From the NCBI RefSeq assembly GCF_004005485.1, contig NZ_RZUL01000001.1, forward strand, positions 372,001 through 436,000: a stretch of DNA of 64,000 nucleotides. Direction: 5' to 3'. Below the pieces are notes generated by a model that made no database searches, was not told the origin of the DNA, and was given only the letters and a program-made list of their open reading frames with translations. Positions 50,238-59,322 of this stretch are shown piece by piece; position 1 is the first letter of the stretch, and every line of letters begins with the position of its first letter. Origin of the DNA: Sphingobium algorifonticola. GTDB taxonomy: Bacteria > Pseudomonadota > Alphaproteobacteria > Sphingomonadales > Sphingomonadaceae. Both the position numbers and the translations under genes were made by a program.

Positions 50238-51083
50238 ATGAAGCTGTTACGCTATGGCACCGCGGGACAGGAACGCCCCGCCCTTCTGGACGCCAATCAT
50301 CAAATCCGCGATCTGTCGGCGATCGTGACGGATATCGATGGCCCCATGCTCGGCAGCGGCGCGATCGACCGTCTGCGCGCTATCGATCCATCGACCTTGC
50401 CAGTCGTTTCCGGCGACGTGCGGATCGGGCCCTGCGTCGGCCGACCCGGCAAGTTCCTGTGCATCGGCCTCAACTATCACGATCATGCCCGCGAAACCGG
50501 CGCTGCGATACCCGAAGAACCGGTGCTGTTCGCCAAGGCGACGAGCGCGCTGTCCGGCCCGAATGACCCGGTGATCCGCCCACGCGGCGCGCAGAAGCTG
50601 GACTGGGAAGTCGAATTGGCGTTCGTCGTGGGTGCCGAATGCCGGTATGTCGACGAAGCGCAGGCCGCCGCGGCGATCGCGGGATATTTCGTCTGCCATG
50701 ATGTGTCCGAGCGGGCATTCCAGCTGGAACGCGGCGGAACGTGGGACAAGGGCAAGGGGTGCGACAGCTTCGGTCCGATCGGCCCGTGGCTGGTCACCGC
50801 CGACGAGGCGCACGACATCCTCGATCGCCGGATGTGGCTTGAGGTCAACGGCCGTCGTTATCAGGATGGCAGCACCGCAGACATGATTTTCCGCCCTGCC
50901 TTTCTGCTGTCCTATATCAGCCAGTTCATGAGCCTCCAGCCCGGCGACATCGTTACGACCGGAACGCCGGCCGGCGTCGGCCTGGGGCAGAAACCCCCCG
51001 TCTATCTGCAACCGGGGGATAGCGTCCGGCTGGGCATCGACGGGCTGGGCGTGCAGCAGCAGAGCGTCGTCGAGGAAGGGTGA
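50238..51083 (+). CDS. Fumarylacetoacetate hydrolase family, 2,4-diketo-3-deoxy-L-fuconate hydrolase
   Basis: A 281-residue FAH-fold hydrolase. The metal-binding and catalytic pattern is seen in FLCIGLNYHDHARETGAAIP, EEPVLFAKATSALSGPNDPV, DWEVELAFVVG and ERGGTWDKGKGCDSFGPIGP. It would split 2,4-diketo-3-deoxy-L-fuconate into pyruvate and L-lactate, which fits the lactate dehydrogenase gene nearby. ATG 50238 has AAAGGA upstream. The 107-bp 3' end (50971-51077) is repeated downstream of the TonB receptor gene. Confidence 0.92.
   Translation: MKLLRYGTAGQERPALLDANHQIRDLSAIVTDIDGPMLGSGAIDRLRAIDPSTLPVVSGDVRIGPCVGRPGKFLCIGLNYHDHARETGAAIPEEPVLFAKATSALSGPNDPVIRPRGAQKLDWEVELAFVVGAECRYVDEAQAAAAIAGYFVCHDVSERAFQLERGGTWDKGKGCDSFGPIGPWLVTADEAHDILDRRMWLEVNGRRYQDGSTADMIFRPAFLLSYISQFMSLQPGDIVTTGTPAGVGLGQKPPVYLQPGDSVRLGIDGLGVQQQSVVEEG
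50971..51077 (+). repeat. 107-bp repeat, copy 1 (3' end of the FAH-family gene)
   Basis: Matches 53323-53429 at 102 of 107 positions. All five differences are C/G changes at codon third positions, four of them synonymous and one Asp to Glu. Confidence 0.9.
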
Positions 51084-51088
51084 GCGAC

Positions 51089-53287
51089 ATGAGCGCGGCC
51101 ATAGTCTCCCTGATAGCTATGGCGACCCTCTCCGATGCGCCGCCTCTTCCCGAAACTGGGCGCCCCTTGCCTCAAAAAGATACGCCGGCCGAAGTGCAAG
51201 GGAGCGCCAATCCCCCGCAGCCCCCGGTAGAGCAAGCCAATGATATCGTAGTGACGGCGACACGATCCGGCCCGTCCGACCGCGTGACCTACAATGTTCA
51301 GGCCGCCACCAGCAATGCGACGGTCACCGTCGCCGATGCACTCAATCGCGTGCCCTCGGTCAGTGTCGACCCTGACGGCAAAGTCGCATTGCGCGGTCAG
51401 GAAGATGTGACGATCTTGATCGATGGCAAGCTTGCGACCTCGCTTCAGGGTGACGAGCAGGCCGTGGCTCTACAATCCATGTCCGCCGATCAGCTTGAGC
51501 GTGTGGAAGTGTACACAACGCCGCCAGTCCAGTTCACCAGCAACGGCGGCGGCGGCGTCATCAACCTTGTGACGCGAAAGACGCGCGACACACGCCCCAA
51601 GGGCTCTGCGCTTGCCGCAGTTGGCTCCAGCAGGCGGTACAAGGTGTCGTTGTCAGGCAGCGGGCAGCTATCAGGGGCGCGTGTTGAAGGCAATGCGGGC
51701 TATCGGCGCGATTATCCCGGCAGCATCAACGGGACTGATCGTATCACGACAGACCCCGATACCGGCGAGACTACCCGCCTGACCATCGCGCGCAACAACC
51801 GATGTGCGCAAAAAAGATGGGATCTGGGCGGCAGCGCCTCTGCCGACCTCTCGTCCATCGATACTGTCACCCTTGGCGGAACCATGTGGGGACGCAGAGG
51901 GGATTGTCAGTCCGACGCGCGGCAGCAGCAATTTGCACAAAGCGGGATCACACTTCTAGACCTCATGCGGACGGCTCTGCGCAGCTATGACCGGCGATAT
52001 GATGCCGAGGCAACCGCCCGCTACGCACATAACGGCAAAAAAGACTCGTTGTCCTTGAATGCCAGTATCGGGAAGACATCTTTCGACGGATTCGACTTCG
52101 TTCTCAACCAGTTCTCGGTTCCTGTCAGATCAGATTATATCGACTATCTGATCGAGCGACGGGACAATCGATTTTTAACGCTGGGCACAGACTATCAGCG
52201 CAAGGCCGGGCGCCTGAACTTGGCTATGGGTGGACAGTTCGAACGCCTGGATCAGGCATATGAGAACTCTGCGTTCCTGATAGACCCTGACACGGATGTA
52301 ACGACCGAGAACGGCGATTTTGTTTCCAGTTTCGCATATAAACGCGCCATATTGGGGCTTTATGCCAAAAGTGATTTGCGCCTTGGCGGAGTTTTACTGG
52401 GTGTTGGCGTCCGATATGAACACGCCCGCCAGAAAATAGGCGAACGCAGCTGGATGTCTCAAGGACCGGACCGGTTCAACCCAAGTTTTTCGGCGGCGTT
52501 GAAAACCAGATCTGGTGCCAATGTGCGGTTTGACTATGCGCGGCGCATTCAGCGGCCAGTCCCTACCGACCTTAACCCGGCCATAATCTTCGGCAACCTC
52601 TTCAATCTGTACCAAGGCAATCCCGACCTGAAACCGGAAGTCATTGATCTCTTGGAATTGGGATTGAGCAAGGAAGGCGGCGGTCAGCAATTCAGCGGAA
52701 AACTATTCTATCGCGATACCGCGGGTTACATCGTGGACAGGCTGGATTTAATCCAATCATCCGTCTTGCTGGCTACCAAGGTCAATAGCGGGTCTGCAAA
52801 AAGCTATGGGCTCGATGTAAGTGGAAAGCACGCAATTGCGCAGGGCTTTAGTGTGTCGCTGAGCAGCGTTCTAGCCATTATGCAAGTCAACTATACGGGC
52901 TTGTTTGGTGATCCGCAGCAAGACCGCATATTTGCCCCCAGTGTGAAGGTCGGCGCAGACTATCGCGTTACGGATGACGATCAGATCCAAGCCAATTTCG
53001 AGGCTTCGAACCGTATCCTTACCGGCCAGGGCATCAAAGGATCGTTGCTTACGACCAACCTGTCCTATCAACGCCGCTTGTCCTCCCGCATCGCGGCGAA
53101 TGTGACTTTCAACAATCCCTTTCGCTGGCAAAACGTCAAGACACGCACGAAAAATGAACTGGTGCAGGAGATCGGCGACCGCCGTGTGCGTGACAGCAGC
53201 GTTTTCCTTGTCTTTCGATTTGGACTGGGCGCTACGAAAGTTGCAGGCAGCGATGCGGACTTGGCTGCGCCCGTCCGCAATTTCTGA
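51089..53287 (+). CDS. TonB-dependent outer-membrane receptor
   Basis: A 732-residue outer-membrane transporter, presumably for a fucose-containing oligosaccharide. A signal peptide (MSAAIVSLIAMATLSDAPPL) is followed by a TonB-box-like NDIVVTATR, a plug domain with VADALNRVPSVSVDPDGKVA and LRGQEDVTILIDGKLA, then many barrel strands ending with the weakly conserved VFLVFRFGLG. Its base composition is lower in GC than the flanking catabolic genes, which suggests later acquisition. ATG 51089 follows GAGGAAGGG; GTG 51080 overlapping the hydrolase stop is the alternative. Confidence 0.9.
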   Translation: MSAAIVSLIAMATLSDAPPLPETGRPLPQKDTPAEVQGSANPPQPPVEQANDIVVTATRSGPSDRVTYNVQAATSNATVTVADALNRVPSVSVDPDGKVALRGQEDVTILIDGKLATSLQGDEQAVALQSMSADQLERVEVYTTPPVQFTSNGGGGVINLVTRKTRDTRPKGSALAAVGSSRRYKVSLSGSGQLSGARVEGNAGYRRDYPGSINGTDRITTDPDTGETTRLTIARNNRCAQKRWDLGGSASADLSSIDTVTLGGTMWGRRGDCQSDARQQQFAQSGITLLDLMRTALRSYDRRYDAEATARYAHNGKKDSLSLNASIGKTSFDGFDFVLNQFSVPVRSDYIDYLIERRDNRFLTLGTDYQRKAGRLNLAMGGQFERLDQAYENSAFLIDPDTDVTTENGDFVSSFAYKRAILGLYAKSDLRLGGVLLGVGVRYEHARQKIGERSWMSQGPDRFNPSFSAALKTRSGANVRFDYARRIQRPVPTDLNPAIIFGNLFNLYQGNPDLKPEVIDLLELGLSKEGGGQQFSGKLFYRDTAGYIVDRLDLIQSSVLLATKVNSGSAKSYGLDVSGKHAIAQGFSVSLSSVLAIMQVNYTGLFGDPQQDRIFAPSVKVGADYRVTDDDQIQANFEASNRILTGQGIKGSLLTTNLSYQRRLSSRIAANVTFNNPFRWQNVKTRTKNELVQEIGDRRVRDSSVFLVFRFGLGATKVAGSDADLAAPVRNF

Positions 53288-53322
53288 CGGGGGGAACCGA
53301 TCGTGTCGAAAGTGCGCATCGT

Positions 53323-53429
53323 CCGGCGTCGGCCTGGGGCAGAAACCGCCCGTCTATCTGCAACCGGGGGATAGCGTCCGGCTGGGCATCGAGGGCCTCG
53401 GCGTCCAGCAGCAGAGCGTCGTCGAGGAA
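53323..53429 (+). repeat. 107-bp repeat, copy 2: relic of an FAH-family gene 3' end
   Basis: Copy of 50971-51077 lacking the stop codon; it reads on in frame (VGLGQKPPVYLQPGDSVRLG) into the upstream region of the following SDR gene. It marks the far edge of the TonB-receptor insertion. Confidence 0.88.
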
Positions 53430-53504
53430 AAAAAGATCATCAAACATAAGGCAGCAATATTCAGAGACCAGGTGCCAACTGCCGAAACAGCAGAAAGTGG
53501 CGTC

Positions 53505-54296
53505 ATGGGAAACAGCGTTGTTATCGGGGCCAGCAGCGGCATTGGCCGTGCGTTGGCGGAAGCCCTGGCGGCGCAAGGCCATGTCGTTCAGGCCGGCAGT
53601 CGCAGTCCATCGACATGGGCGGCACCGTCAATCGGCTGGCAACCGGTCAATATCACCAGCCTGCCTTCGATTGACGCCTTTGCCAAAGCGACGCTTGCGC
53701 GCTTCGCCCGGATCGACATGCTGGTTGTCAGTGCGGGGGCCTATACGGCTGGCGCTATTGAGGAAACGTCGATCGACGAGGGCAAGGCGCAGTTCGACAC
53801 CTATGTTTTCGGGACGATAGCGGTCATCCAGGCCTTTCTGCCGAAACTGCGCGAGCAACGCTCAGGCAAGATCATCATCATGGCGTCCAGCGCCGCTGAC
53901 GCGGCGATACCGTTTCACGGTTTCTATAGCGCGAGCAAAGCGGCGATCGCCTCGTTCGCCGAATGCCTCGCGCATGAAATGGCCCCGTTCAATATCGACG
54001 TCATCACCGTCCTCACCACAGGTGTGCGCACATCGGCATCAAGCAAGAGTATACGGTCCGCCGCCCGTCTGCCTGTTTATGACGGCAGCAGGGATCGCGC
54101 CATCGCGGCGTTCATCGAGGATCAGGATAGCGGCATGGAACCGGCCGATCTGGCGCAGATGATACTCAAACGCGCCCAAGGATCGGGCGGGCCGCACATC
54201 ATCCGCATCGGGGCGCTGGCGAAGATACTGCCCTATATGAAGCTTGTGCTGCCCAGCCGTCTGTTCCTGAAAAATGTCAGGCGGTCATTCGAATAG
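53505..54296 (+). CDS. Short-chain dehydrogenase/reductase
   Basis: A 263-residue SDR with VIGASSGIGRALAEALAAQG, SAGAYTAGAIEE, IMASSAADAAI and the catalytic YSASK. The C-terminal region (about 200-263) is longer than in the other fucose-pathway SDR and contains a hydrophobic, basic tail (ILPYMKLVLPSRLFLKNVRR). Its role is not clear: another sugar dehydrogenase or a modifier of a side product. The frame is open upstream into the hydrolase relic, but ATG 53505 gives the family N-terminus. Confidence 0.85.
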   Translation: MGNSVVIGASSGIGRALAEALAAQGHVVQAGSRSPSTWAAPSIGWQPVNITSLPSIDAFAKATLARFARIDMLVVSAGAYTAGAIEETSIDEGKAQFDTYVFGTIAVIQAFLPKLREQRSGKIIIMASSAADAAIPFHGFYSASKAAIASFAECLAHEMAPFNIDVITVLTTGVRTSASSKSIRSAARLPVYDGSRDRAIAAFIEDQDSGMEPADLAQMILKRAQGSGGPHIIRIGALAKILPYMKLVLPSRLFLKNVRRSFE

Positions 54297-54339
54297 CCGC
54301 CCAATAGCCACTGGCGAAAAGCGACCGCCGGTCCGCCGG

Positions 54340-57036
54340 TCATTCCATCGGCGGCAATGCGGCGTCGGCACCGAAAGCGCGAAACTCCACCAGACCAACC
54401 GATCCACCCGGCGCGTCATTCTTCAGCAGAACGCGCAGTTTTCCCGATGTATGATCTCTCCGTATGGCATAGGTCTGCGGTGCATCGGTGTTGGAATTGA
54501 GCCAGGGTGACAGGCTGACCCACTTGCCGTCCTTTTCGAGTTGCAGGCGCCAGGCGGTAACCTGATCCTTGCCCTGATTGTCCTCTGTCAGGGTTGCGGT
54601 GATCCGACGATAGCGACCGTCCAGCGTAAAACTGATCGACGCTTCCGCGCCTTTGGCGACGGCCTCTCCGCTTGTAATGCTGCCGTCGACCACGCGGTCG
54701 AGATTATCCCAGTCCGCATCGGGATCAATCGTCGAGCGCCGCGTCAGCGCGCCGGAAACCGGCACCAGATCGTCCGGGCCATTCGCGGCGATCGTGCCGC
54801 CGAGAGTCACCTGGTCAAGGCTGATGCTCTTTTCGGGAATGATCGTCAGTTCATTCTGCCCCCTGGTCGTCATGATCGGCACCGCGACCGTAGACCAGCC
54901 GCCCGCATCCGCCGCTTTCAGCGTTGCGGCATATCGCTGCTTGCCGATGCGGATATCGACTTTGGTGTCCGCCTGAACCGCATGACGCAGCGACAGGGAC
55001 GCGCGGCCTCCCAAACCGGCGTCCAGCATGATCTTGAGTGGCTTGCCGCCTTCGCACAAGGCATAACCGGACCCGTTGAAGCCGGAGATATGCTGACTGG
55101 TGGCGACGCAGCCGGTGCCATGTTCCGCCTGATAGATCGGCGCATAGGCCAGCATCGCACGATGGCCAGGTTCCAAACCGGCCTTGGCAACGATCGCATC
55201 GGTTTCGACGGGTCGGGCGCCGGGAAGGAAGAAACGCGCGGCATCGATTGTGCGGGTTCCCCCGTAATTGGCGGACGGGGTGTCGCTGAAGTTGTTGCGG
55301 ATAACCAGGTCACGTTGACTCATGCCCTGGGCATAGGAATTGTTATGCAACCACGTCCGTTCCCCCATGTTCTCGATGACATTGCCCTCCCACAGGATGT
55401 CGGAACTGCCCTCGTCCGGATACAGCGCCGCAAAATCGTGCCGCATCATGAAGATGTGATTTCCGGCTATGATCGTGGGCTGCCCCGTGCCCCGCTGATT
55501 GCCGACGTTGTAGATGCCGCCGCCGTCGCGGCCCGCCTTGACGATATCGTACAGGCGATTGGCAATGACGCGGTTCGACCCATAGGGGCCGGGCGTGTCG
55601 CTCCAGCGATAGCCAAGCGCGATGGGCGTATACCCCACATCATGAATATCGTTGTGCGCTACCAGAACATTATCCGCCATCGCCGCGTGAATGGCCTGGG
55701 CGGCGTTGGGCGCATCCAGTCCGATCCGATAGATATGGTTGTTGTTGACGGCAACGGCGGTCACACGATCCGCAGCCGATCTGGAATTGCATCCGACGCA
55801 TGAATCGATGTCGTCGATCGAACGACGAAGATCGCCGATCTGGACACCATTGCCGCCGAGATTGGCGATCGTCGCGCCCGACACTGTCCCGTTCTTCGAT
55901 CCGCGATCGAAAAACAGACCGGCAGTGCCCGAGTTGAAGATATGCACACCGCTGAACGCAACGGCATCGGCAAAGCGGGTGTGAACCGTGGCCGGTGGGC
56001 TTCCCACTTCCCAACTGCCCGCTTTGTCGCGCAAGCTGTTGGACTGATTTCCGATGTGCCCGAACGAAGATTGCGGCCGCAGGTTCGTGGCATGTGCGAA
56101 ACCAATGTTCTCGAAAACAAGGTTGCGCACGGGGCGCTTGGCAGTCCCATTGATCCGCACCAGCGTGTCCGGCACGACAGCCAGTATCGTTTCCGCAGCG
56201 GCCATGTCCGTGCCGACGACCGGTTTGTAGAATATCCGATCTCGCGCCGTATCGAGATACCATTCGCCCGGCTGGTCGAGCAGTTCGAAAGCGTTGCGCA
56301 CCTCGGTCGGATTCGCGATCAACTCCTCATGCATCGGCGAACCGGGATTTTCGATGGAATCCCGGCCGCCGCTGCGCAGGCTCCAGCCGGGCTGCTTCAT
56401 CGTCACCACGGTCTTGCCATCGATCAGCTCCGCCCTGGACATCGACAGAATGCGCCACTTCCAAGACCCCGGCCAGACGAACTCGACAAGATCGGGATTG
56501 CGATAGGCGGGTATCGCGGTTCCATCGCCGACAAAGCCCGTGTCCGTGATCGTCACCGACTTGAACGGACTTGGCCCCGCCGCCAGTGACGCAGGCGTGC
56601 CGCCGACATAGAGGTTGCGCGATCGTGTGCCCGCAGGCACCGGTGCCTCGAAGATGCCGTCGCCGTCCGGGTCGCTCCACTTTCCGGTCAGGTTCACGCC
56701 GCCGCTGATGACCGGGCGTTCGTCAGCGGCATAAGCGCGATAAACAACCCTGGCCTTGGCGCCACCGCCATCTTCAGGGCCAAAAACGAGGGTGCGATCG
56801 ACGAAATAATAGCCGCCGCGCAAATGCACCGTGATGTCGGATATGTGTTTCGCCTTGCGAACGGCCTTTTGTGCGGCGCTGATCGACCGGAAGGCGCGAT
56901 CGGCACCGGTGCCGCTGTTGGTGTCGTTTCCCCGCGCCGGATCGACATAAAAATTTTGGGCGGTCTGTGCGATGGCCAGCGTCGGCAGGCTGCTTCCAAG
57001 TATCAGGGCAAACGCGATGTTTCTGATCGTCGTCAT
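54340..57036 (-). CDS. Secreted right-handed beta-helix protein, possible GH141-like glycosidase
   Basis: An 898-residue exported protein. Signal peptide (MTTIRNIAFALILGSSLPTL, cleaved near AIAQ), N-terminal FYVDPARGNDTNSGTGADRA with LRGGYYFVDRTLVFGPEDGG, then parallel beta-helix turns (NGTVSGATIANLGGNGVQIG; NNHIYRIGLDAP; NDIHDVGYTPIALG; GGGIYNVGNQRG) to about 640, and C-terminal beta-sandwich-like regions (about 640-898). The N-terminal pattern resembles GH141-type alpha-L-fucosidase/xylanase proteins and pectate-lyase-like enzymes. Last gene of the IclR-led operon. The fucosidase idea rests on context. Confidence 0.75.
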   Translation of the reverse strand: MTTIRNIAFALILGSSLPTLAIAQTAQNFYVDPARGNDTNSGTGADRAFRSISAAQKAVRKAKHISDITVHLRGGYYFVDRTLVFGPEDGGGAKARVVYRAYAADERPVISGGVNLTGKWSDPDGDGIFEAPVPAGTRSRNLYVGGTPASLAAGPSPFKSVTITDTGFVGDGTAIPAYRNPDLVEFVWPGSWKWRILSMSRAELIDGKTVVTMKQPGWSLRSGGRDSIENPGSPMHEELIANPTEVRNAFELLDQPGEWYLDTARDRIFYKPVVGTDMAAAETILAVVPDTLVRINGTAKRPVRNLVFENIGFAHATNLRPQSSFGHIGNQSNSLRDKAGSWEVGSPPATVHTRFADAVAFSGVHIFNSGTAGLFFDRGSKNGTVSGATIANLGGNGVQIGDLRRSIDDIDSCVGCNSRSAADRVTAVAVNNNHIYRIGLDAPNAAQAIHAAMADNVLVAHNDIHDVGYTPIALGYRWSDTPGPYGSNRVIANRLYDIVKAGRDGGGIYNVGNQRGTGQPTIIAGNHIFMMRHDFAALYPDEGSSDILWEGNVIENMGERTWLHNNSYAQGMSQRDLVIRNNFSDTPSANYGGTRTIDAARFFLPGARPVETDAIVAKAGLEPGHRAMLAYAPIYQAEHGTGCVATSQHISGFNGSGYALCEGGKPLKIMLDAGLGGRASLSLRHAVQADTKVDIRIGKQRYAATLKAADAGGWSTVAVPIMTTRGQNELTIIPEKSISLDQVTLGGTIAANGPDDLVPVSGALTRRSTIDPDADWDNLDRVVDGSITSGEAVAKGAEASISFTLDGRYRRITATLTEDNQGKDQVTAWRLQLEKDGKWVSLSPWLNSNTDAPQTYAIRRDHTSGKLRVLLKNDAPGGSVGLVEFRAFGADAALPPME

Positions 57037-57061
57037 TGTCTCTCTCCCATTCGGTAATGTT

Positions 57062-58474
57062 TCACCCGGTCGATGCACGACCGCGCAATTGTGTCTGAAC
57101 GCGCGTCAGTTCGGCGGCGGTCAGCGAGTATTTTCGCAGGCAGAGGATCGCCAGCGTCACGCCGGTGAAGGGTACGGCGCAGAACAATATCCGCATCATC
57201 AGGACCGTATCCGGATGCTGGAGGGGCAGCGACGCATCGAAACCCGACAGATTGAGAATGAGCGCCGCGAAGATGTAGGACAGCGACATGCCAAGCTTCG
57301 TGATCCACTGGTTGGCCGCGGCAAGCAGGGCCTCGTTGCGTTGCCCGGAGCGCAACTCATCGGCATCGGTCAGATCCGCCGTCATCGACGACATCAGGAC
57401 ATAGAATGCCGACAGGCCCGGTGCGTGGAGAAGCGCAATCAGGAACTGGCCCCATGGCCATTGCGGCGAATATGCAAAGAACTTCAGGATCGCGGATATT
57501 GCTATCAATCCCAGGCACAGCATCATCGCGCCATGTTTTCCGAGCAACTGGGACAGGCGCGTGACGAACGGCACAGCCAATATTGCCAGCGTGTTGAACA
57601 CGATGCCGAAAAGCCCCGCCATCGTCGCGGCCGCCACCTTGTCGCCGCCGAACACCCAGTAGATGTTGATATACAGGGAGAGCGACGACACGGTCATGAG
57701 CGACATCATCGTCAGCACGCTGGCAAGGGTGGCCCGCATGAAATCCGGTGATGACAAGATGAACCGCATCGATTCCATGAAAGGCACTCTGGGCCTCTCG
57801 ACGATCTGCCGTGGCTGGCGCGGTTCGGGAACGCCGATCGCGACGACAAGGCAGGCGGCCGTCAGAAGAAGGCCGCAGCCCAGGCCGACATAGCGCACGC
57901 CTGTCAGCGTATCCTGAAAGATCGCGAGCTGGGCGAGCGGGAACAGCCAGGCATAGGTCATGCCGACCGATTTGTGTGCGATGCCAACGAACGCGTTGAT
58001 GCGCGTACGCTCATCATAATCGGACGAAAGTTCGATCCCCAGCGCCTGCCAGGGCACCAGAAAAGCCGACGCCGCGGTGTAGAAGATCAGGCTCCACACC
58101 AGAAACCAGATGACATAGAATGTTTCTCCTGCGCCGCGCGGTATCCACCACATGGCTGTAAAGGATGCGCCGAGAAGAAAGGCCGAAACAAACAGATAGG
58201 GCTTGCGCCGCCCCCATCGGGTCGATGTCCGGTCGGAAAGATAGCCGAACAGCGGGTCGGTTACGGCATCCCAGAAACGGGCAAGCGCGATGACGACGCC
58301 AATCCACAGCGGATTGACGCCCAGTGTCAGGTTGAGAATGGGATTGGCGAGATAGTTGGGCGCATTCAGCGTGAAGCCCGCCACCAGCCCCCCTGTTGCG
58401 AAACGCGCCTTGCGGCCCGACGGAACCCGGTCGGCCCCGTCGCTGGCAGGCATCGTTTGCGCAGGCGTGGTCAC
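57062..58474 (-). CDS. MFS sugar transporter, GPH (glycoside-pentoside-hexuronide) type
   Basis: A 470-residue inner-membrane transporter with twelve likely helices. NPLWIGVVIALARFWDAVTD, DPLFGYLSDRTSTRWGRRKP and VPWQALGIELSSDYDERTRI are the GPH signatures. It would move the released sugar or glycoside from periplasm to cytoplasm. GTG 58474 overlaps the aldolase stop (GTGA). Followed by the beta-helix protein gene after 25 bp. Confidence 0.9.
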   Translation of the reverse strand: MTTPAQTMPASDGADRVPSGRKARFATGGLVAGFTLNAPNYLANPILNLTLGVNPLWIGVVIALARFWDAVTDPLFGYLSDRTSTRWGRRKPYLFVSAFLLGASFTAMWWIPRGAGETFYVIWFLVWSLIFYTAASAFLVPWQALGIELSSDYDERTRINAFVGIAHKSVGMTYAWLFPLAQLAIFQDTLTGVRYVGLGCGLLLTAACLVVAIGVPEPRQPRQIVERPRVPFMESMRFILSSPDFMRATLASVLTMMSLMTVSSLSLYINIYWVFGGDKVAAATMAGLFGIVFNTLAILAVPFVTRLSQLLGKHGAMMLCLGLIAISAILKFFAYSPQWPWGQFLIALLHAPGLSAFYVLMSSMTADLTDADELRSGQRNEALLAAANQWITKLGMSLSYIFAALILNLSGFDASLPLQHPDTVLMMRILFCAVPFTGVTLAILCLRKYSLTAAELTRVQTQLRGRASTG

Positions 58475-59322
58475 GCTTCATCCCGATAGATGGCGAGTGC
58501 CTTTTCCGCATCGGCGCCATCATGGATCATCGCCATGAATGCCGCCACGATGCGTGCCGGATTGGGGTGCTGATAGATGTTGCGCCCATAGACCAGACCA
58601 TGTGCGCCCTGCGCCAGGAATGCAGCGGCCTCCGCGAACACCTGTTCGATCGGCTTGCGTCCGCCGCCACGGACGAGAACCGGGCAGCGCGCCGCCTGCA
58701 CCACTTCATGATAATCGTCGGCATGGTCCGTCGGATCGGCCTTGATGACATCGGCGCCCAGTTCCCGCGCCTGCCGCACGAGCGAGACGATCAGCCGCTT
58801 GTTGCCATCGACCTGATAGCCGCCGCCATTTTCGTTGGACTTGAGCACCAGCGGTTCGACCATCAGCGGCATGCCGTAGCGGTCACAGGCGGCGCGCAGG
58901 CGACCGACATTCAGGACCGACTGGCGATGCAGGTCCGGCTGGCCGGGCATGAGCAGCAGATTGACGACGACGGCGGCGGCATCGGCCTTCAGCGCGCCGA
59001 TGATCGGTTCGTCATAATGGACCAGTTGATCGTACATCACGGCATGGGTGACGGGATTGTAGAGATTGCCGACATCGGTGCGCAGCACGAGACCCGGCTT
59101 GTGCGGGCCTGCGACGGATTGCAGCAGATCGGCCTGCCCGATGTTCATCTGAATGGCATCGGGAGCGGCCTTCACCAGCGCATCCACGACACCGGCCATG
59201 TCCTGCAAGCCGTCCAGAAAACTTGGCTCGTTGAAGATGCCATGGTCTATCGCGACATCGAGGCATTTGCCGTCCGCAGCCAGGAACCGGTTGATCCGCG
59301 GCTTGTGGGAATTGAACATCAT
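58471..59322 (-). CDS. Class I aldolase, DhnA/LsrF (FbaB-like) family
   Basis: A 283-residue TIM-barrel aldolase. The N-terminal KCLDVAIDHGIF, Schiff-base lysine candidate Lys194 in DVIKADPTDH, and the phosphate-binding-like LVRGGGRKPIEQ and GLVYGRNIYQHPNP identify the family. Substrates in the family are phosphorylated sugars or autoinducer-2; here no sugar kinase is in the operon, so the substrate is open. Start overlaps the GlpD-like stop (ATGATG). Confidence 0.88.
   Translation of the reverse strand: MMFNSHKPRINRFLAADGKCLDVAIDHGIFNEPSFLDGLQDMAGVVDALVKAAPDAIQMNIGQADLLQSVAGPHKPGLVLRTDVGNLYNPVTHAVMYDQLVHYDEPIIGALKADAAAVVVNLLLMPGQPDLHRQSVLNVGRLRAACDRYGMPLMVEPLVLKSNENGGGYQVDGNKRLIVSLVRQARELGADVIKADPTDHADDYHEVVQAARCPVLVRGGGRKPIEQVFAEAAAFLAQGAHGLVYGRNIYQHPNPARIVAAFMAMIHDGADAEKALAIYRDEA

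Noticed and set aside
53154..53504. Longer SDR protein starting inside the TonB receptor gene end
   Set aside because: The extension reads through the receptor 3' end in another frame and through the hydrolase relic; the SDR family N-terminus begins at 53505.
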